A stretch of DNA of 64,000 nucleotides from Lucinisca nassula (GCA_963580285.1 CAUZLF010000220.1:310001-374000); one strand, 5' to 3'. Positions 41,484-56,400 are shown, numbered from the stretch's first letter. Notes: a model not told the origin generated them from the sequence alone. A program made the numbers and translations.

Positions 41484-44400
41484 CTGCAATAGTGGCAGCA
41501 GTTCATATTTCAGACAGCACTCAACAAAATAAGGCTGTACAGATGACCCTCACTATGTTTCCTAACAATTTGCTGCTATAGCAAATTTGCCACTGTAAAG
41601 AATCTCAATAAGGATTTGTAGAGTAGGTGATAAAATAATTTTTCCCTTAAATACCACAACTTTGAAGAAACAACTAATGTTTTGGACCTTCGTTAAAATT
41701 GCCTAGCCCAGACCATTCTTAGTATTTTCTAACAAATATCCACTACTTTGTTTCTTGGCGTATTAAATAATTGTATCATATGACGTCGTGTCTGAGAATG
41801 TAAGAAAGCCATATAAAAATTAGATACAACCCCCCCCCCCACACACACACACACAAATGTGACATGTACAACGTCCTTAACGATGTCGCGTTTACTAATG
41901 GCAGAATGTTGACATTTTTGTGAAACAATCGTGAATAAAATGCGCTTAAAATGTCATATGATAAATAGAATCTTGCATTCGTGCTCATGTTTTATAAAAT
42001 TTATTAAACTCATTGAGACAAAGCCTCACATTTTATGTCTTTTCATCATCTCGTTTAATATTGTCAGTGATACATGAACACTCCTGTAAGATCCTTTATT
42101 TATCATATGACGTCGCGTCTGAGAGTGTAATAACGCCATATAATATTTTGATAATCCACTAGTGGATTAAATATGCAAATCGGCTAGATACTTCCCGTAA
42201 CGTTACATGTAACGTCCTTAACAACGTCGCGTTTACTAATGGTGGACTATTGATATTTTTGTAAACAATCGGGAATTAAATGCGTTTTAAATATCATATG
42301 ATAAACAGAATCTTGCATTCGTGCTCAAGTATTATTGAATTTATTAAACTCGTTGAGGAAAACGGATAAAATGCTCGGCAAAGCCTCGCATTTTATCCGT
42401 TTTCATCAACCCGTTTAATAAATTCAATAATACATGAGCACTCATGTAAGATCCTCTATATAATATTCTTGAAGATCTCTATAAATCATCTCATCTTGAG
42501 GTAAGGATTTGTTCCATAGAAATTGTCGTGATTTTGTCATTACATAGAATGTCGGTATACAGAAGAACTTTGATGGCTCGAACACCGATGGCTCGTTTAC
42601 CATGGCTGATTCAAACCTGTTCTTAAGTCCCTAGGGAATGTCTGTACGTAAGAATTATGGAGAGTAAAAATTATGATATTGTCGTCTTTTATCTTGCAAA
42701 TGTATGCTGTGTGTACTCATTAGAGGCGATTCTAATGAGTACACACAGCATACATTTTTCATTATAGAACATAGAAAAAAATGTCCTAAAGTATGTCGTT
42801 ATGCCTCCTGGCAGCAGCCGGCAGTGGCTCGAACTACCCCTGTCTCGAACAGATTTTCATGGTCCCAAAGGTGTTCGAGCCATTGAAGTTCGACTGTATG
42901 AAGGGATTTGACTGTACAACCAGCAAAGACTATATGATAAGCCTGTGGTGTCAGCACAGTATGATCTGTCTTTGCTGGTCACATGGACCTTCTGTACCCT
43001 CTAGGCTATCCAGAGACTGTGGCATATGTCTAATTGTTGGTTTTGTCAAGTGCCATGTTACAATGTCCCTCACCAAGTGGTGGGGGACACTGTTTTGTGT
43101 CGGCATTGACATCGGCCTAGCATGTTTGAAGCACTATATCCCCCGAATCTATGGCTGGCTTCTGACCAAACCCGAATGGTTGCATCACTAGGACGGGAGA
43201 AAACAGTTGTTTGGTTTTGATAGCCTTGACCTGATGTTCAAGGGCACCGACCTCAAACAACTGTCAATTTTGGGCCAAAATGGATTATCTGCATCCTATC
43301 TTGTAGAATAGATGAAATTTGGTCAAACTTGGTTTAATTTATCATTACAACCTACCAAAGCTTTGACTTGATTTTGGTGACCTTGACCTTATTTTCAAGG
43401 CCACAGGCCCCCAGCAAGTGTAAATTTTGGCTTGTCTGCACACTATCGCGGGAGGAAATTGATGAAATTTGGTCAAACTTGGTACAATATATCATTACAA
43501 CCTAACAAATTAGATTTTATTAGATTTTAGTGACCTTGACCTTATTTTCAAGGTCACATGCTCCCAAAACATACATGATATGTTACATTGTGTCTTGGTG
43601 TTCATCTTATCTGTCACATCAGATTGCCTTTAACATTACTGAATCTGCATGGTGTCATTAAACCTCTGATAAAGAATCTCAACAGCTCTATCTGACAAGA
43701 TTCAGGAAGAAATGATTTTGGTGGAGAATGGATGGTGTAGCAGACCGTTAAAGAATTTCGAGAAGGGGGCCGTATTCGACCTAATTACCGCACCGTGCGA
43801 TTATTTTTTAGCTCACCTGTCACGTAGTGACAAGGTGAGCTTTTGGGATCACTTTTTGTCCGTCGTGCGTGCGTACGGGCGTCCGTGCGTCCGTCCGTAA
43901 ACTTTTTCTTCAAACGCAATCTCCTCCCAAACCACTGATCGGATTTTGACCAAACTTCACAGGAATGATCCTTAGGTGGTCCCCTTTCAAAGTTGTTCAA
44001 ATGGTTCCGGTCAATTGCACATCTAGGTCACAGGAGCCAAAAATAGATTTTTTCACCGAAAACTTAAAAAAATCTTCTCTGAAACCGCAAGGCCCAAGTC
44101 TTTGATATTTGGTATGAAGCTACTTCTAGTGGACCCCTACCAAGATTGTTCAAATTATAGTCCTGGGGCCAAAAATGCCCCCGCTCCGGGGCCCTTTGGT
44201 TTTACATTGGCTTATATAGGGAAAACCTTTAAAAACCTTCTTCTCTGAAACCGCATGGCCCTGATCTTTGATATTTGGTATGAAGCTTCATCTAGTGGAC
44301 CTCTACCAAGATTCTTCAAATTTTAGTGCTGGGGTGAAAAATGCCCCCGCTCCAGGGCCCTTTGGTTTTACATGGGCTTATATGGGGAAAATCTTTAAAA

Positions 44401-47400
44401 ATCTTCTCTGAAACTGCAAGGCCCAGATCTTTGATATTTGGTTTGAAGCTTCATCTAGTGGACCTCTACCAAGATTGTTCAAATTATTGTGCTGGGGTGA
44501 AAAATGCCCCCGCTCCAGAGCCCTTTGGTTTTACATGGGCTTATATGGGGAAAATCTTTAAAAATCTTCTTCTCTGCAACTGCAAGGCCCAGATCTTTGA
44601 TATTTGGTATGAAGCTTCATCTAGTGGACCCCTACCAAGATTGTTCAAATTATAGTGCTGGGGCCAAAAATACCCCCGCACCGGGGCCCTTTGGTTTTAC
44701 ATAGGCTTATATATGGACAATCTTTAAAAGTCTTCTTCTCTGAAACTGCGAGGCCCAGATCTTTGATATTTGGTATGAAGCTTCATCTAGTGGACCCCTA
44801 CCAATATTGTTCAAAATATAGTGCTGGGGCCAAAAATGCCCTCGCCCCGGGGCCCTTTGGTTTTACATGGGCTTATATAGGGAACTTCTTCTTTGAAACC
44901 GCAAGGCCCAGGTCTTTGCTATTTGGTATGAAGCTTCATCTAGTGGACCCCTACCAAGATTGTTCAAATTATAGTGCTGGGGCCAAAAATGCCCTTGCCC
45001 TGGGGCCCTTTGGTTTTACATAGGCTTATATAGGGAAAATCTTTAAAAAATTTCTTCTCTGAAACCGCAAGGCCCAGGTCTTTGCTATTTGGTATGAAGC
45101 TTCATCTAGTGGATCCCTACCAAGATTGTTCAAATTATAGTGCTGGGGCCAAAAATGCCCTCGCCCCGGGGCCCTTTGGTTTTACATGGGCTTATATAGG
45201 GAACTTCTTCTCTGAAATCGCAAGGCCCAGGTCTTTGCTATTTGGTATGAAGCTTCATCTAGTGGACCCCTATAAAAATTGTTCAAATTATAGTGCTGGG
45301 GCCAAAAATGCCCCGCCCCGGGGCCCTATGGTTTTACATAGGCTTATATAGGGAAAAGCTTTAGAAAATCTTCTCTGAAACCGCCAGGCCCAGGTTTTTG
45401 ATATTTGGTATGGAGCTTCATCTAATGGACCTCTACCAAGATTGTTCAAATTATAGCCTTTGGGCCAAAAATGTCCCTGTGCTGGGACCCACTAGTTTTA
45501 CATAGGCATATATAGGAAAAAACCTTTTAAAATCTTCTTGTCCGAAACCAGAAGGCCCAGGTCTTTGATATCTGGTGTGAAGCTTCAACTAGTGAACCTC
45601 TGCTGAGATTTGTCAAATTATAGCCTGGCGCCAAAAATGCCAACGCGCTAGGGCCTGCTGGTTTTACATAGGCTTATTAGCTCCACTGGCCGAAGGCCAG
45701 CGGGGCTATTGTCATGGCCCTGTGTCCGTCGTGCGTCCGTGCGTTAACTTTTTCTTTAAACATCTTCTCCTCCTAAACTACTGGGCCAATTGTAACCAAA
45801 CTTCACAGGAATGTTCCTTACATAGTCCTCTTCTAAATTCCTTCAAAGAATTTTGTTACACCCAGAACTCTGGTTGCCATGGCAACAAAACCACAAAAAG
45901 TTTAAAATCTTTAAAAAATCTTCTCCTCCAAAACCACCAGTTGGATTTCATTTTTATTTTGCATGACTGTTCCTTGGGTTGACCTCTTTCAGATTCCATG
46001 AAGAAATTTTGATCCGACAAAAAACATGGCCGCCATGGGCGGGGCTTATTTTCCCTATTTAACATATGGTGTAATGCTAAAACATCTTCTCCTCCTAAAC
46101 TATTGGGCCCATTGTAACCAAACTTCACAGGAATGTTCCTTACTTAGTCCTCTTCTAAATTCCTTCAAAGAATTTTGTTACACCCAGAACTCTGGTTGCC
46201 ATGATAACAAAACAACACAAAAAATTAAAAATCTTTAAAAATCTTCTCCTCCAAAACCACCTGTTGGATTTCATTTTTATTTTGCATGAATGTTCCTTGG
46301 GTGGACCTCTTTCAGATTCCTTGAAGAAATGTTGATTCGACAAAAAACATGGCCGCCATGGGCGGGGCTTATTTCCCCTATTTAACATATAGTGTAATGC
46401 TAAAACATCTTCTCCTCCTAAACTACTGGGCCAATTGTAACCAAACTTCACAGGAATGTTCCATACTAAGTCCTCTTCTAAATTCCTTCAAAGAATTTTG
46501 TTACACCCAGAACTCTGGTTGCCATGGCAACAAAACCACACAAAAAATTAAAAATCTTTAAAAATCTTCTCCTCCAAACCCACCTGTTGGATTTCATTAT
46601 CCCCTCGCACAACATAGTTGTGAGGGGGGATATAGCATTTGTCCCGTACCTACGTACGTACGTAAGTACGAACTTTTGTCATCGCTCTAGCGCCACGTAC
46701 GTACGTACTTTTGTCATCGCTCTAGCGCCACGTACGTACATACATTCTTTTGTCATCGCTCTAGCGCCTACATTTCTTGACCGATTTTAATATAACTTCA
46801 CACGAAAGTTCCTTACGACAATATCTGGAGCAAGATCGACTTTCAAGGTCATGACCTCAAGGTCAAGGTCACTCTGGCTATTGTTTGAAAAACTTTGTCA
46901 TGGCTCTAGCGCCTACATTTCTCCCCCTATTTCAATATAACTTCAAACAAATGATCCTTATAAAAATATCTCAAGCGAGTTTGACTTTCAAGGTCATGAC
47001 CTCAAGGTCAAGGTCACTGTGGCTATTTTTAGAAAAACATTGTCATCACTCTAGCGCTTACATTTCTTCACCAATTTCAATATAACTTCACACAATTGAT
47101 CCTTATAAAAATATCTCGAGCGAGTTCCACTTTCAAGGTCATGGCTTCAAGGTCAAGGCGACAGTGGCTATTTTTAGAAAAACTTTGTTATCGCTCTAGC
47201 TCCTACATTTCTTCACTGGTTTCAATATAACTTCACACAAATGTTCCTTATGACAATATCTTGAGTGAGTTGGACTTTCAAGGTCATGACCTCAAGGTCA
47301 AGGTCACTGTGGCTATTTTAAGAAAAACTTTTTCATTGCTCTAGCGCCTACATTTCTTCACCAATTTCAATATAACTTCACACAAATGTTCCTTATAAAA

Positions 47401-50400
47401 ATATCTCCAGCGAGTTCGACTTTCCAACTCATGGCCTCAAGGTCAAGGTCACTGTTGCTATTTTTAGAAAAAACTTTGTCATCGCTCTATCGCCTATATT
47501 TCTTACTGATTTCAATATAACTTCACACAAATGTTCCTTATGACAACATCTCAAGTGGGTTTGACTATCAAGGTCAAAGCCTCAAGGTCAAGGTCACTGT
47601 GGCTATTTTTTAGAAAAACTTTGTCATCGCTCTAGCGCTTACATTTCTTCACCAATTTCAATATAACTTCATACAAATGTTCCTTATGACAATATCTCTA
47701 GCGAGTTCCACTTTCAAGGTCAAGGTCACGGTGTCTATTTTTAGAAAAACTTTGTCATCCTTCTAGCGCTTACATTTCTTCATCGATTTCAATATAACTT
47801 CACACAAATGTTCCTTATGACAATATCTCACCATTTCGACTTTCAAGGTCAAGGTCACTATGGCTATTTTTAGAAAACTTTGTCATCGCTCTAGCGCCTA
47901 CATTTCTTCACTGATTTCAATATAACTTCACACAAATGTTGCTTATGACAATACCTCGAACGAGTTCGACTTTCAAGGTCAAGGTCACTGTGGCTATTTT
48001 TAGAAAAACTTTGTCATGGCTCTAGCGCTTACATTTCTTCACCCATTTCAATATAACTTCACACAAATGTTCCTTATGACAATACCTCGAGCGAGTTTGA
48101 CTTTCAAGGTCAAGGTCACTGTGACTATTTTTAGAAAAACTTTGTCATTGCTCTAGTCCTTACATTTTTTCACCAATTTCAATATAACTTCACACAAATG
48201 TTCCTTATGACAATATCTCGAGCTATTTAGACTTTCAAGGTCAAGGTCACTGTGGCTATTTTTAGAAAAACTTTGTCATCGCTCTAGCGCCTACATTTAA
48301 TGATGGATTGTAATAGAACTTCACACAAATGTTTCTTATGATAATATCTCGACTTACTTCGACTTTCAAGGTCATGACCTCAAAGTCAAGGTCACTGTGG
48401 CTATCTTTAGAAAAACTTTGTCTACGCTCTACCGCCTACATTTATTAACAGATTTTAATTTAACTTCATACAAAAGATGCTTATGATAATATCTTGAGCA
48501 AGATCTACTTTCGTGGTCATGGCCTCAAGTCAAGGTTACTATGGCTATTTTTAGAGAAACGTCATCACTCTAGAATGTACATTTATTGGAGGATTTTGAT
48601 ACAAACTTTACACAAATGTTGCATATGATAATATCTCAAGCAAGTTGGACTTTTGCCATTTCAGTGTTTTCCACACACGAAGTTGTCTAGTGCGAGGGGA
48701 TTTGTATCGCATGCAATGCCTTGTTTTTATTTTGCATGAATGTTCCTTGGGTGGACCTCTTATAGATTCCTTGAAGAAATTTTGATCCGACAAAAAACAT
48801 GGCCGCCATGGGCAGGGCTTATTTTCACTATTTAACATATAATGTAATGCTAAAAAATCTTCTTCTGCAAAAGTACTTGTGGGATTTCATTGTAATTTGC
48901 ATGAATTGTCCTTGGGTGGACTGTTGTCAGATTCCTTGAAAAAAATTTGATCTTACAAAAAAACATGGCCGCCATGGGCGAGGCTTATTTTCACTATATA
49001 ACATATAGTGTAATGCTGAAAAGATTTTCTACAAAAGTTCTTGTTTTATTTCATAGTTATTTGGCATGCATGTTCCTTGGGTGGACCTCTGTCAGATTCC
49101 TTGAAGAAATTTTGATCCGACAAAAAACATGGCTGCAGTGGGCGGGGTTTATTTTCACTATATAGCATGTAGTGTAATGTTAAAAAAGTCTTCTCTTCTT
49201 CAAAAGTTCTGGTTTATTTATTTATTTATTTAAAAGTACCTTCCTGTATCTGAATTAATCTCCTCCAATTTTGCTGACTATCACATATCTATAGAGGTCC
49301 ACCTACGAATTGTCATTCTAAAATTCAAAACATCAGAAATTTCACTTGCCCATCACACTGGTGATAGAACTGATGTTTTCAACACAAACTCTATTTATAC
49401 GACTTGATGTTTCAAAATAAATTCAAAATACTGAGGGAGATTGATTTATTAGACCTAATTATACTACAGTGTCAACAGTTCTCCAGATCCCTGAGGGTTA
49501 AAATGGCTTAGTTGAAAGGGGAGGCATACCGAATCCGACGGAGGAAAGGAAAAAATAAATAAATAAAGAAATAAAAACATAAATCTGTTCATTTTTTAGC
49601 TCCACTGGCCAAAGACCGGCGGGTCTTATGTTATATGTTATGGCCCTGTGTCTGTTGTGCGTCTGTGCGGTTGTGCATCCGTGCGTTAACTTTTTTCTTT
49701 AAACATTTCCTCCTTAACTACTTGGTCGATTGTAACCAAACTTCACAGGAATGTTTCTCACATAGTCCTCTTCTGAATTCCTTCAAAGAATTCTGTTACA
49801 TGCAGAACAAAATGGCATCGAAACCCAAAAAAAATATCTAAAAATCTTCTCCTCCAAAACCGCTCAATGGATTTTATTCTTATTTTGCATGAATGTTCCT
49901 TGGGTGGACCTCTGTCAGATTCCTTGAAGAAATTCGGATCAGACAAAAAACATGGCCACCATGGCCATGCCCCACATGACTGCCATGGCCATGCCCCTTG
50001 GCTCATTAGCTTTCAAAGACTTATATGGGGAAAAGTTTTAAAAACCTTCTCCTCCAAAACCGCTCAACGTAATGGATTTCATTCTTACTTTGCATGAATG
50101 TTCCTTGGGTGGACCTCTGTCAGATTCCTTGAAGCAATTTTGATCAGACAAAAAACATGGCCACCATGGACACGCCCATTGCCTAATTAGCTTCCATAGA
50201 CTCATAAAGGGATCTTTTTTTTTTAATCTTCTCCTCCAAAACCGCTAAATGGATTTCGTTCTTAATTTTCATACAAGACGCCTTTTCATTGGTCAGTCAA
50301 TAATCTGACGAGCCAATCAGCGTACCCTTCCTTAAACTTGATCGTCGCTTAATTCCGTAAGTATACGGAAAGCAACGAATATTGCGTATTGAAACGAATT

Positions 50401-53400
50401 ACCAAACTTGACTGATTGATTAACTTCGATTACCTTTCTTTTGTTTTAATGGCTACCCTCAGTATTATGCTGATTTAGCTATTTTTATATCCAGTCCCTT
50501 AATCCTGGAGTGTAAAATCTGCCTATTTACTCCAATAATAAAGAAATACTTATTTAATTATTTATCATACTTTGGGTTGCATTACTAGCTAGTATGGCCA
50601 TCTTTTTAAAGCGGAATCTGGTATATTCTGCTTCTTTTCCATAATAAACTTTAGGGTCATATAAAATCATGATCCAAGTTCGTCAAACTGTCCAATATCG
50701 CTCAGCGTAACTTTTATGGTTCATCTGAGGTAGGATATCTCTGTACTCGTTCATCGAGCATTTCTTATGTTCGTACCATTTTTTTCGCGAGGCTCATCGA
50801 GTTTTTCTTAAACTCGTACTTGCCTCCCATTTTTATTTAGGCTTTAAAACTGGACATTTTTGGGATCATTTTTCTTTTTGTTAATCTTTTGATTTTTCAT
50901 TCAGCTGACAACTTTCACTTCAATCTTAAGAATACTTGTTATTTTTCTGTCTCAACAGAACTATAGGATTCATCGCCAAATCACATCATGAATATTTGAA
51001 ATTAATTGTAAATTTTATTAAATTAGGAAATTTATATTTTGTTTTGATCTGCATGCAAACAGTCTGGCATTAGTGGTCGAATCTTCCTGTACGATCAACG
51101 GGAGTGCCCTTTTTGTAAAGGACACTCTAGGTGACGTTATAGCGTTTGTCTGTCTGTCCGCCAGGTTTATCCAGGTGCCAATTCGTCCGTCTGTTCGAGG
51201 CTGAGCCTGACGGACTGATCATACGCCACAAGCTTTAGTGCTGTAATGCATTTATATTTACACTTGTGAAGCCTGTGCATACGCGCCTGTGACGTGTTCG
51301 CATAAACACGTGTGACGCATACGCATTCACACCTGTTGTGCTTACGCATTCACACCCGTGACGCATACGTATTCACGCATATAGAATTAATATGAGGAAA
51401 CTACATTACTGCTGTGGTCCACACAAACGTCCACCTACCACAATAGATTGTGGGTACTCGTTAGAACCGCCTCGATGAGGCGGTTCTAACGAGTGCCCAC
51501 AATCTATATTTTGAGCAGAAATAAAAAAAATATCACGATTTTTTATCATAAAATTTTCAATTTTTCAGCGATAAAGGTGGCAATGTATTTGTATAGGCGT
51601 ATTTGTGTAATGGTCATAATGGTATTAAATTTATGAAACAAGCCTCTGGTAATTTTCCATAACTCAAACACGCCTATACAAATACATTGCCACCTTTATC
51701 GCCGAAAAAATGAAAATTTTATGATGAAAAATTGTGATATTTTTCTTATTTCTGCTCAAAACAGATTGCGGGGACTTGATAGAACCGCCTCCGGTTCTAT
51801 CGAGTACCTACAATCTATGTTTTTTAGCATTAATAAGAAAAATAATGTATACCCCCTTAAACCTCAGTTTTACTGTAAAGAAGTGGTGTATGGGGGGGTC
51901 AAAATTATATAGGCGTGTTCTCGTGATGATAAATCTTATATGAAATGACTAGAAGTGCAAGTTTCTGTTGATCATGCAGCTTTTTTGAATTATGTTTTAT
52001 TGCTAAAACTTTAATAGAACACGGAAGGTTGTCATACAAGCAACCGCGTTTTATTACAGGTGTATTTATGACGTAATGTTTTCTGGATAACCGCGATATT
52101 ATATGTTAAATGCATTTTACCTTCAGAAGTTCCTCATAAGTTACATGTTTAGGATCAAAAACAACACGAACAACTTCACTGTGGCCAGTCATACCAGTGC
52201 ATACTTCCTCATATGTGGGGTTTCTTGTGTAACCTGCTGAAAATCCAACCTGAAGAACATAATAACACATCTGTGTGTTTGTTTGTTTGATTTGAGGTTT
52301 AACGTCCCCTTCATCACTGTAAAAGTCATTTTGGAGACGTTGCTTCCAATTTTGTGGGACTTTTACCTGACATTGAGATGAAATGACATCTCAAGCCCTG
52401 TCGCCCAATGAAACCAATAGGGTTTATTAGCATGGACGGTCTGCCTCGCACCTCGGTTCCTCGACAGGCTTAGATCCTCTAAGCGGTTTACCAGTACTAG
52501 TGTGCGGGCCGGATTCAGCTCTGCGTGGAAGCATCATGCAGCCTATATATTTCTTCAAGCCCCTATGGGCGGGGGCCGTTCTGCAGATGTAAATTTGTGC
52601 TAATTTTCTTATCATTAAAACACGCCTATATAATTTTGACCCTCTTGAACCCCACTTATATACATATAAAATTGGGGTTTGCAGCAGTAACTTATTTTTC
52701 TTATGGCTGCTCTAAAATATAGATTGTGGGTACACGTTAGAACCGCCTCGATGAGGCGGTTCTAACGTGTACCCACAATCTATGCTTTGAGCAGAAATAA
52801 GATAAATATCACAATTTGTCACCTTAAAATTTTCGATTTTCGGCGGTAAAATTTACAATATATTTGTATAGGCGTGTGATCGTAATGTTGCTTGAAACAT
52901 TGGTTGTGGGTACACATTAAAACCACCTCATTGAAGCGGTTCTAATGATTACCCGCAACCTATGTCTTGGAGCAGAAATAATAAAAAATACTCTAAACCC
53001 CTGTAAACCCAAGTTTTCTGTATATAAAGTGGGGCTTACACGGGTGTTCTTCACACAGAATCATTAGCATATATGTGGATAATTTTGTAGGGAAAAATGA
53101 AATTCGTAAAATTTGTCTGTCATGTCAACCGAGCAGTTAATAATATTTGCAAAGTATGTACAACTGAAGATGCCCCTACAAATCGGGGTTTAGAGAAATA
53201 GACTGGGCAGCAAGGCGATCCCATGCAGAACTGAAACTGACCGCACATGAGTACTGGTAAACTGCTTAGAAGGAAAAAGCCTGTCCAGACAAAGTGGTGC
53301 GAGTTAGACCGCCCAGTGCAAATGAGCCCTACTGGTTTCATTGGGCAGCAGAGCTTGAGATGTTATTTCAGTTCAGTGTCAGATAAAAGTTGCCCAATAA

Positions 53401-56400
53401 TTGGAAGCAACATCTCCAAATTGTGACTAAATAGTGTTGACGGTGTTGCTAAACCTTACAGCGGGAATACAGGTTATTATAGATGAGACACTAAGTAATG
53501 TTACTGAAGATTAGGTGGTTTTCTCTGGGTATTCTGGTTTTTGCCCATATCTGATTAATGATTCGCTTCATACGAATGAAGTTTTCTTGAAAGGGCTGGC
53601 CTCAGCTGAGTGGGATGTTCATTTGACTGGCAATCAGGAGATTGTGTCATCACGACAACAAGTCCGTGAAACGAAGACCCCTCTAAACCCCACTTTATAT
53701 AGAGAAAAGTGGGGTGTAAGGGGGTAAACATTATCTGCCTTATTTTAGCTCAAAAACATAGATTGTGGGTACTCATTAGAACCGCCTCATTGAGGTGGTT
53801 CTAACGAGTACCCACAATCTATGTTAAAAGCAGAAATAAGAAAGATGTTACAATTTTACCTAATATTTGTCACTTCTGACACCATGTTGGACGCCATTAT
53901 TTCACACGGACATGTTTTCTAATGTGTTCGATACCTGCTAGGTCAGCCCTAGTCTTTTGTGGATATTGATCATGATATCCCTTCTACAATCATTTTCTCT
54001 ATTTCAATGTTTTAACCCTTGTCCTGCTGAATATTCATATATGCCACACCTACTACCGATTATCAACCAATCAGATTACCTGTAGCAAATTATTACAACA
54101 AATTCACAATCTGAATGACAAACAATGTAGATCCTGATCAGATGGCTTCTTCAGAAGCCATCTGATCTGGATCTACATTGTTTCAAAGTAAAGGCATATA
54201 CGGGCTCAGCAGGACAAGGGTTAAGATGGTGAAGGTTTGGCGAAACAATGTGTACTGTACTCTCCCAGGAGTTCAACTCCCAGGAAACGTATTAAGGTTA
54301 ACTGACCAGCTCAGTATGGCCTAAATATTGTTGCCCTGGCAGTTAAACTCGGCGATGCAGTTCTAAGAAGCACCCACAGCCTATGTATGAATAAGAAAAA
54401 ATATTTAATGTTTTTACCAGATAACATATTTTTTGAGAAATGAAAATCCATTTTTATACGTACATGGGCAAGTTTTTTCTAGCTTTTTTCACATCTTTAG
54501 ACAGGTATCAACAGGTGTAAATGTCACATCCAACATCATAAAACACATGCTAGAAACATTCTTTCGCCAAAATATCTACACCATCCGTTTTTAGCTCGGC
54601 TGTTTTCGAAGAAAACGACAAGGTATTATCATAGCTCTGGAGTCGTCTGCGTCGTCGTCGTGCAAAAACTTGGACATTTTGTAATGTCTCTGTCATTACT
54701 GAACATATTTACTTGAAACTCGGACTAGTTGTTCATTATGAAAAGGGGAACTCATACCAATAGGTGAGGTAACCCTCAAAATATTTTTGGCACAGTTATG
54801 CCCCGTTTTTCGACTTAGAATTTGTGCAGCCGAGCATTGGCCCCCGCATGCGGTGCTCTTGTTTTTTTTTTTTTTTTTTTGTTTGTTTGTTTTTTAGCTC
54901 CCCTGAGCCAAAGGCTCCGGGGGAGCATATAGGATGGTAGCCCTCCATCCGTCGTCCACCATTTTCAAAAGACTTTTTCTTTGAAACCACTGGGCCAATT
55001 TCAATTTAATTTTATAAGCAGCCCCCTGGCAATGGCTGAACAAACTTTGCAAGTATGGTCCATGTTACATGACAAAGATGGCCACCATGCCCAAATATGG
55101 TAAAAACCTTAAAAAATCTTCTTCTTCAGAACCACTGTGCCGATTGTCTTGAAACTCGGTATATAAAATCGGGTGACTGAGTAATACCAAGTTTGCGAAT
55201 ATGATGGTAGTCCCTCTGTCTTCCGTCGTCGTCGTCCGTCCGTTCACCTTTTGACCAGCTATATCTCTGCAGCCTGCAGGCTGATCTAAATAATCTATCT
55301 GTAGCATGCCTCTGGTGGGACATTGATGGCGTTAGCTTTTTATCGAAACCGAAGGAAAATCTTTAGTTGCTATGGTAATCACAAGATCCCATAGACTTAC
55401 AAAGGGAACATGCTGGTCATCACCGTAGCACCTTCAGTTTTGATCGGATCTTTCTGTAACTTATATATAAGTAGATTTGGGGATGAAAGCTCGGATGAGT
55501 TCGAAAACTGGCAAGGTCGGCACATTAATTATAAAGTTACATCCCCTTGATTGCGAAAATGCCTATTTTTGACCTGGTCATCACCGTAGCCCTTCAGTTT
55601 TGATCGTATCTTTCTGAAACTTATATGTAAGGTGGCTGGGGATAAAACCCCGGATGAGTTCGAAAACCGGCCAAGTCGGCCCATTTATCCGTGTTACGTC
55701 CCCTTGATTGCTAAAATGCCTATTTTTGACCTGGTCATCACCGTAGCCCTTCAGTTTTGATCGGATCTTTCTGAAACTTATATGTAAGGTGGCTGGGGAT
55801 AAAACCCCGGATGAGTTCAAAAACCGGCCAAGTCGGCCCATTTATCCGTGTTACGTCCCTTTGATTGCTGAAAATGCCTATTTTTGACCTTGTCATCACA
55901 GTAGCGCCTTTAGTTTTGATCGTATCTTTCTGAAACTTATATGTAAGGTGGCTGGGGATAAAACCCCGGATGAGTTCGAAAACCGGCAAAGTCGGCCCAT
56001 TTATCCGTGTTACGTCCCTTTGATTGCTGAAAATGCCTATTTTTAATGACAGATTCTATCTGTCTATTCTTGCTATGCTACTAGTTTAAAGTAATTCAGA
56101 CTTCAGTTCTTCCGGCTTTCACAGCCATAGAAATATGAGTCCGCACAAAATGTAGTCCGGTTTGGCGCAGTAATCAAAATTGTACAAGCGTATTAGTTAT
56201 CCTGTAAGAGTAATACAAACTTTTGAAGCAGACGACTTAACGATTTTATCTTACGATTCAGCTGCATCATGCGACGGGTTTGGCGACAACTGTAGTTGAA
56301 AAAGTTCAATTAAAGATCAGACGACACACGTCTTTCGTAAAACGAACAATGAACGTGTTAGTTAACTTAAAAGCGCCATACAAAACATGAAGCAGACGAA

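Larger units (their letters stand above)
45677..49213 (+). mobile_element. hairpin/tandem element with ~322-bp units
   Basis: 5' hairpin TAGCTCCACTGGCCGAAGGC / GGCCAGCGGGGCTA, then GTGTCCGTCGTGCGTCCGTG. Units include AACTTCACAGGAATGTTCCT and AACATGGCCGCCATGGGCGG. Interrupted by the element at 46597-48725; shorter units follow to 49213. Confidence 0.78.

Noticed and set aside
44341..45351. Overlapping open frames of 66-122 residues with repeated [18 protein letters not shown] wording
   Set aside because: They follow the ~155-bp tandem units of a non-coding element (unit near a multiple of three); no conserved family and no splice context.
49214..49590. (TTTA)/(AAAT) bounded block as a transposon with inverted repeats
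   Set aside because: The inversion is limited to simple repeats; no unique inverted sequence or target duplication supports a class, so it is left unclassified.
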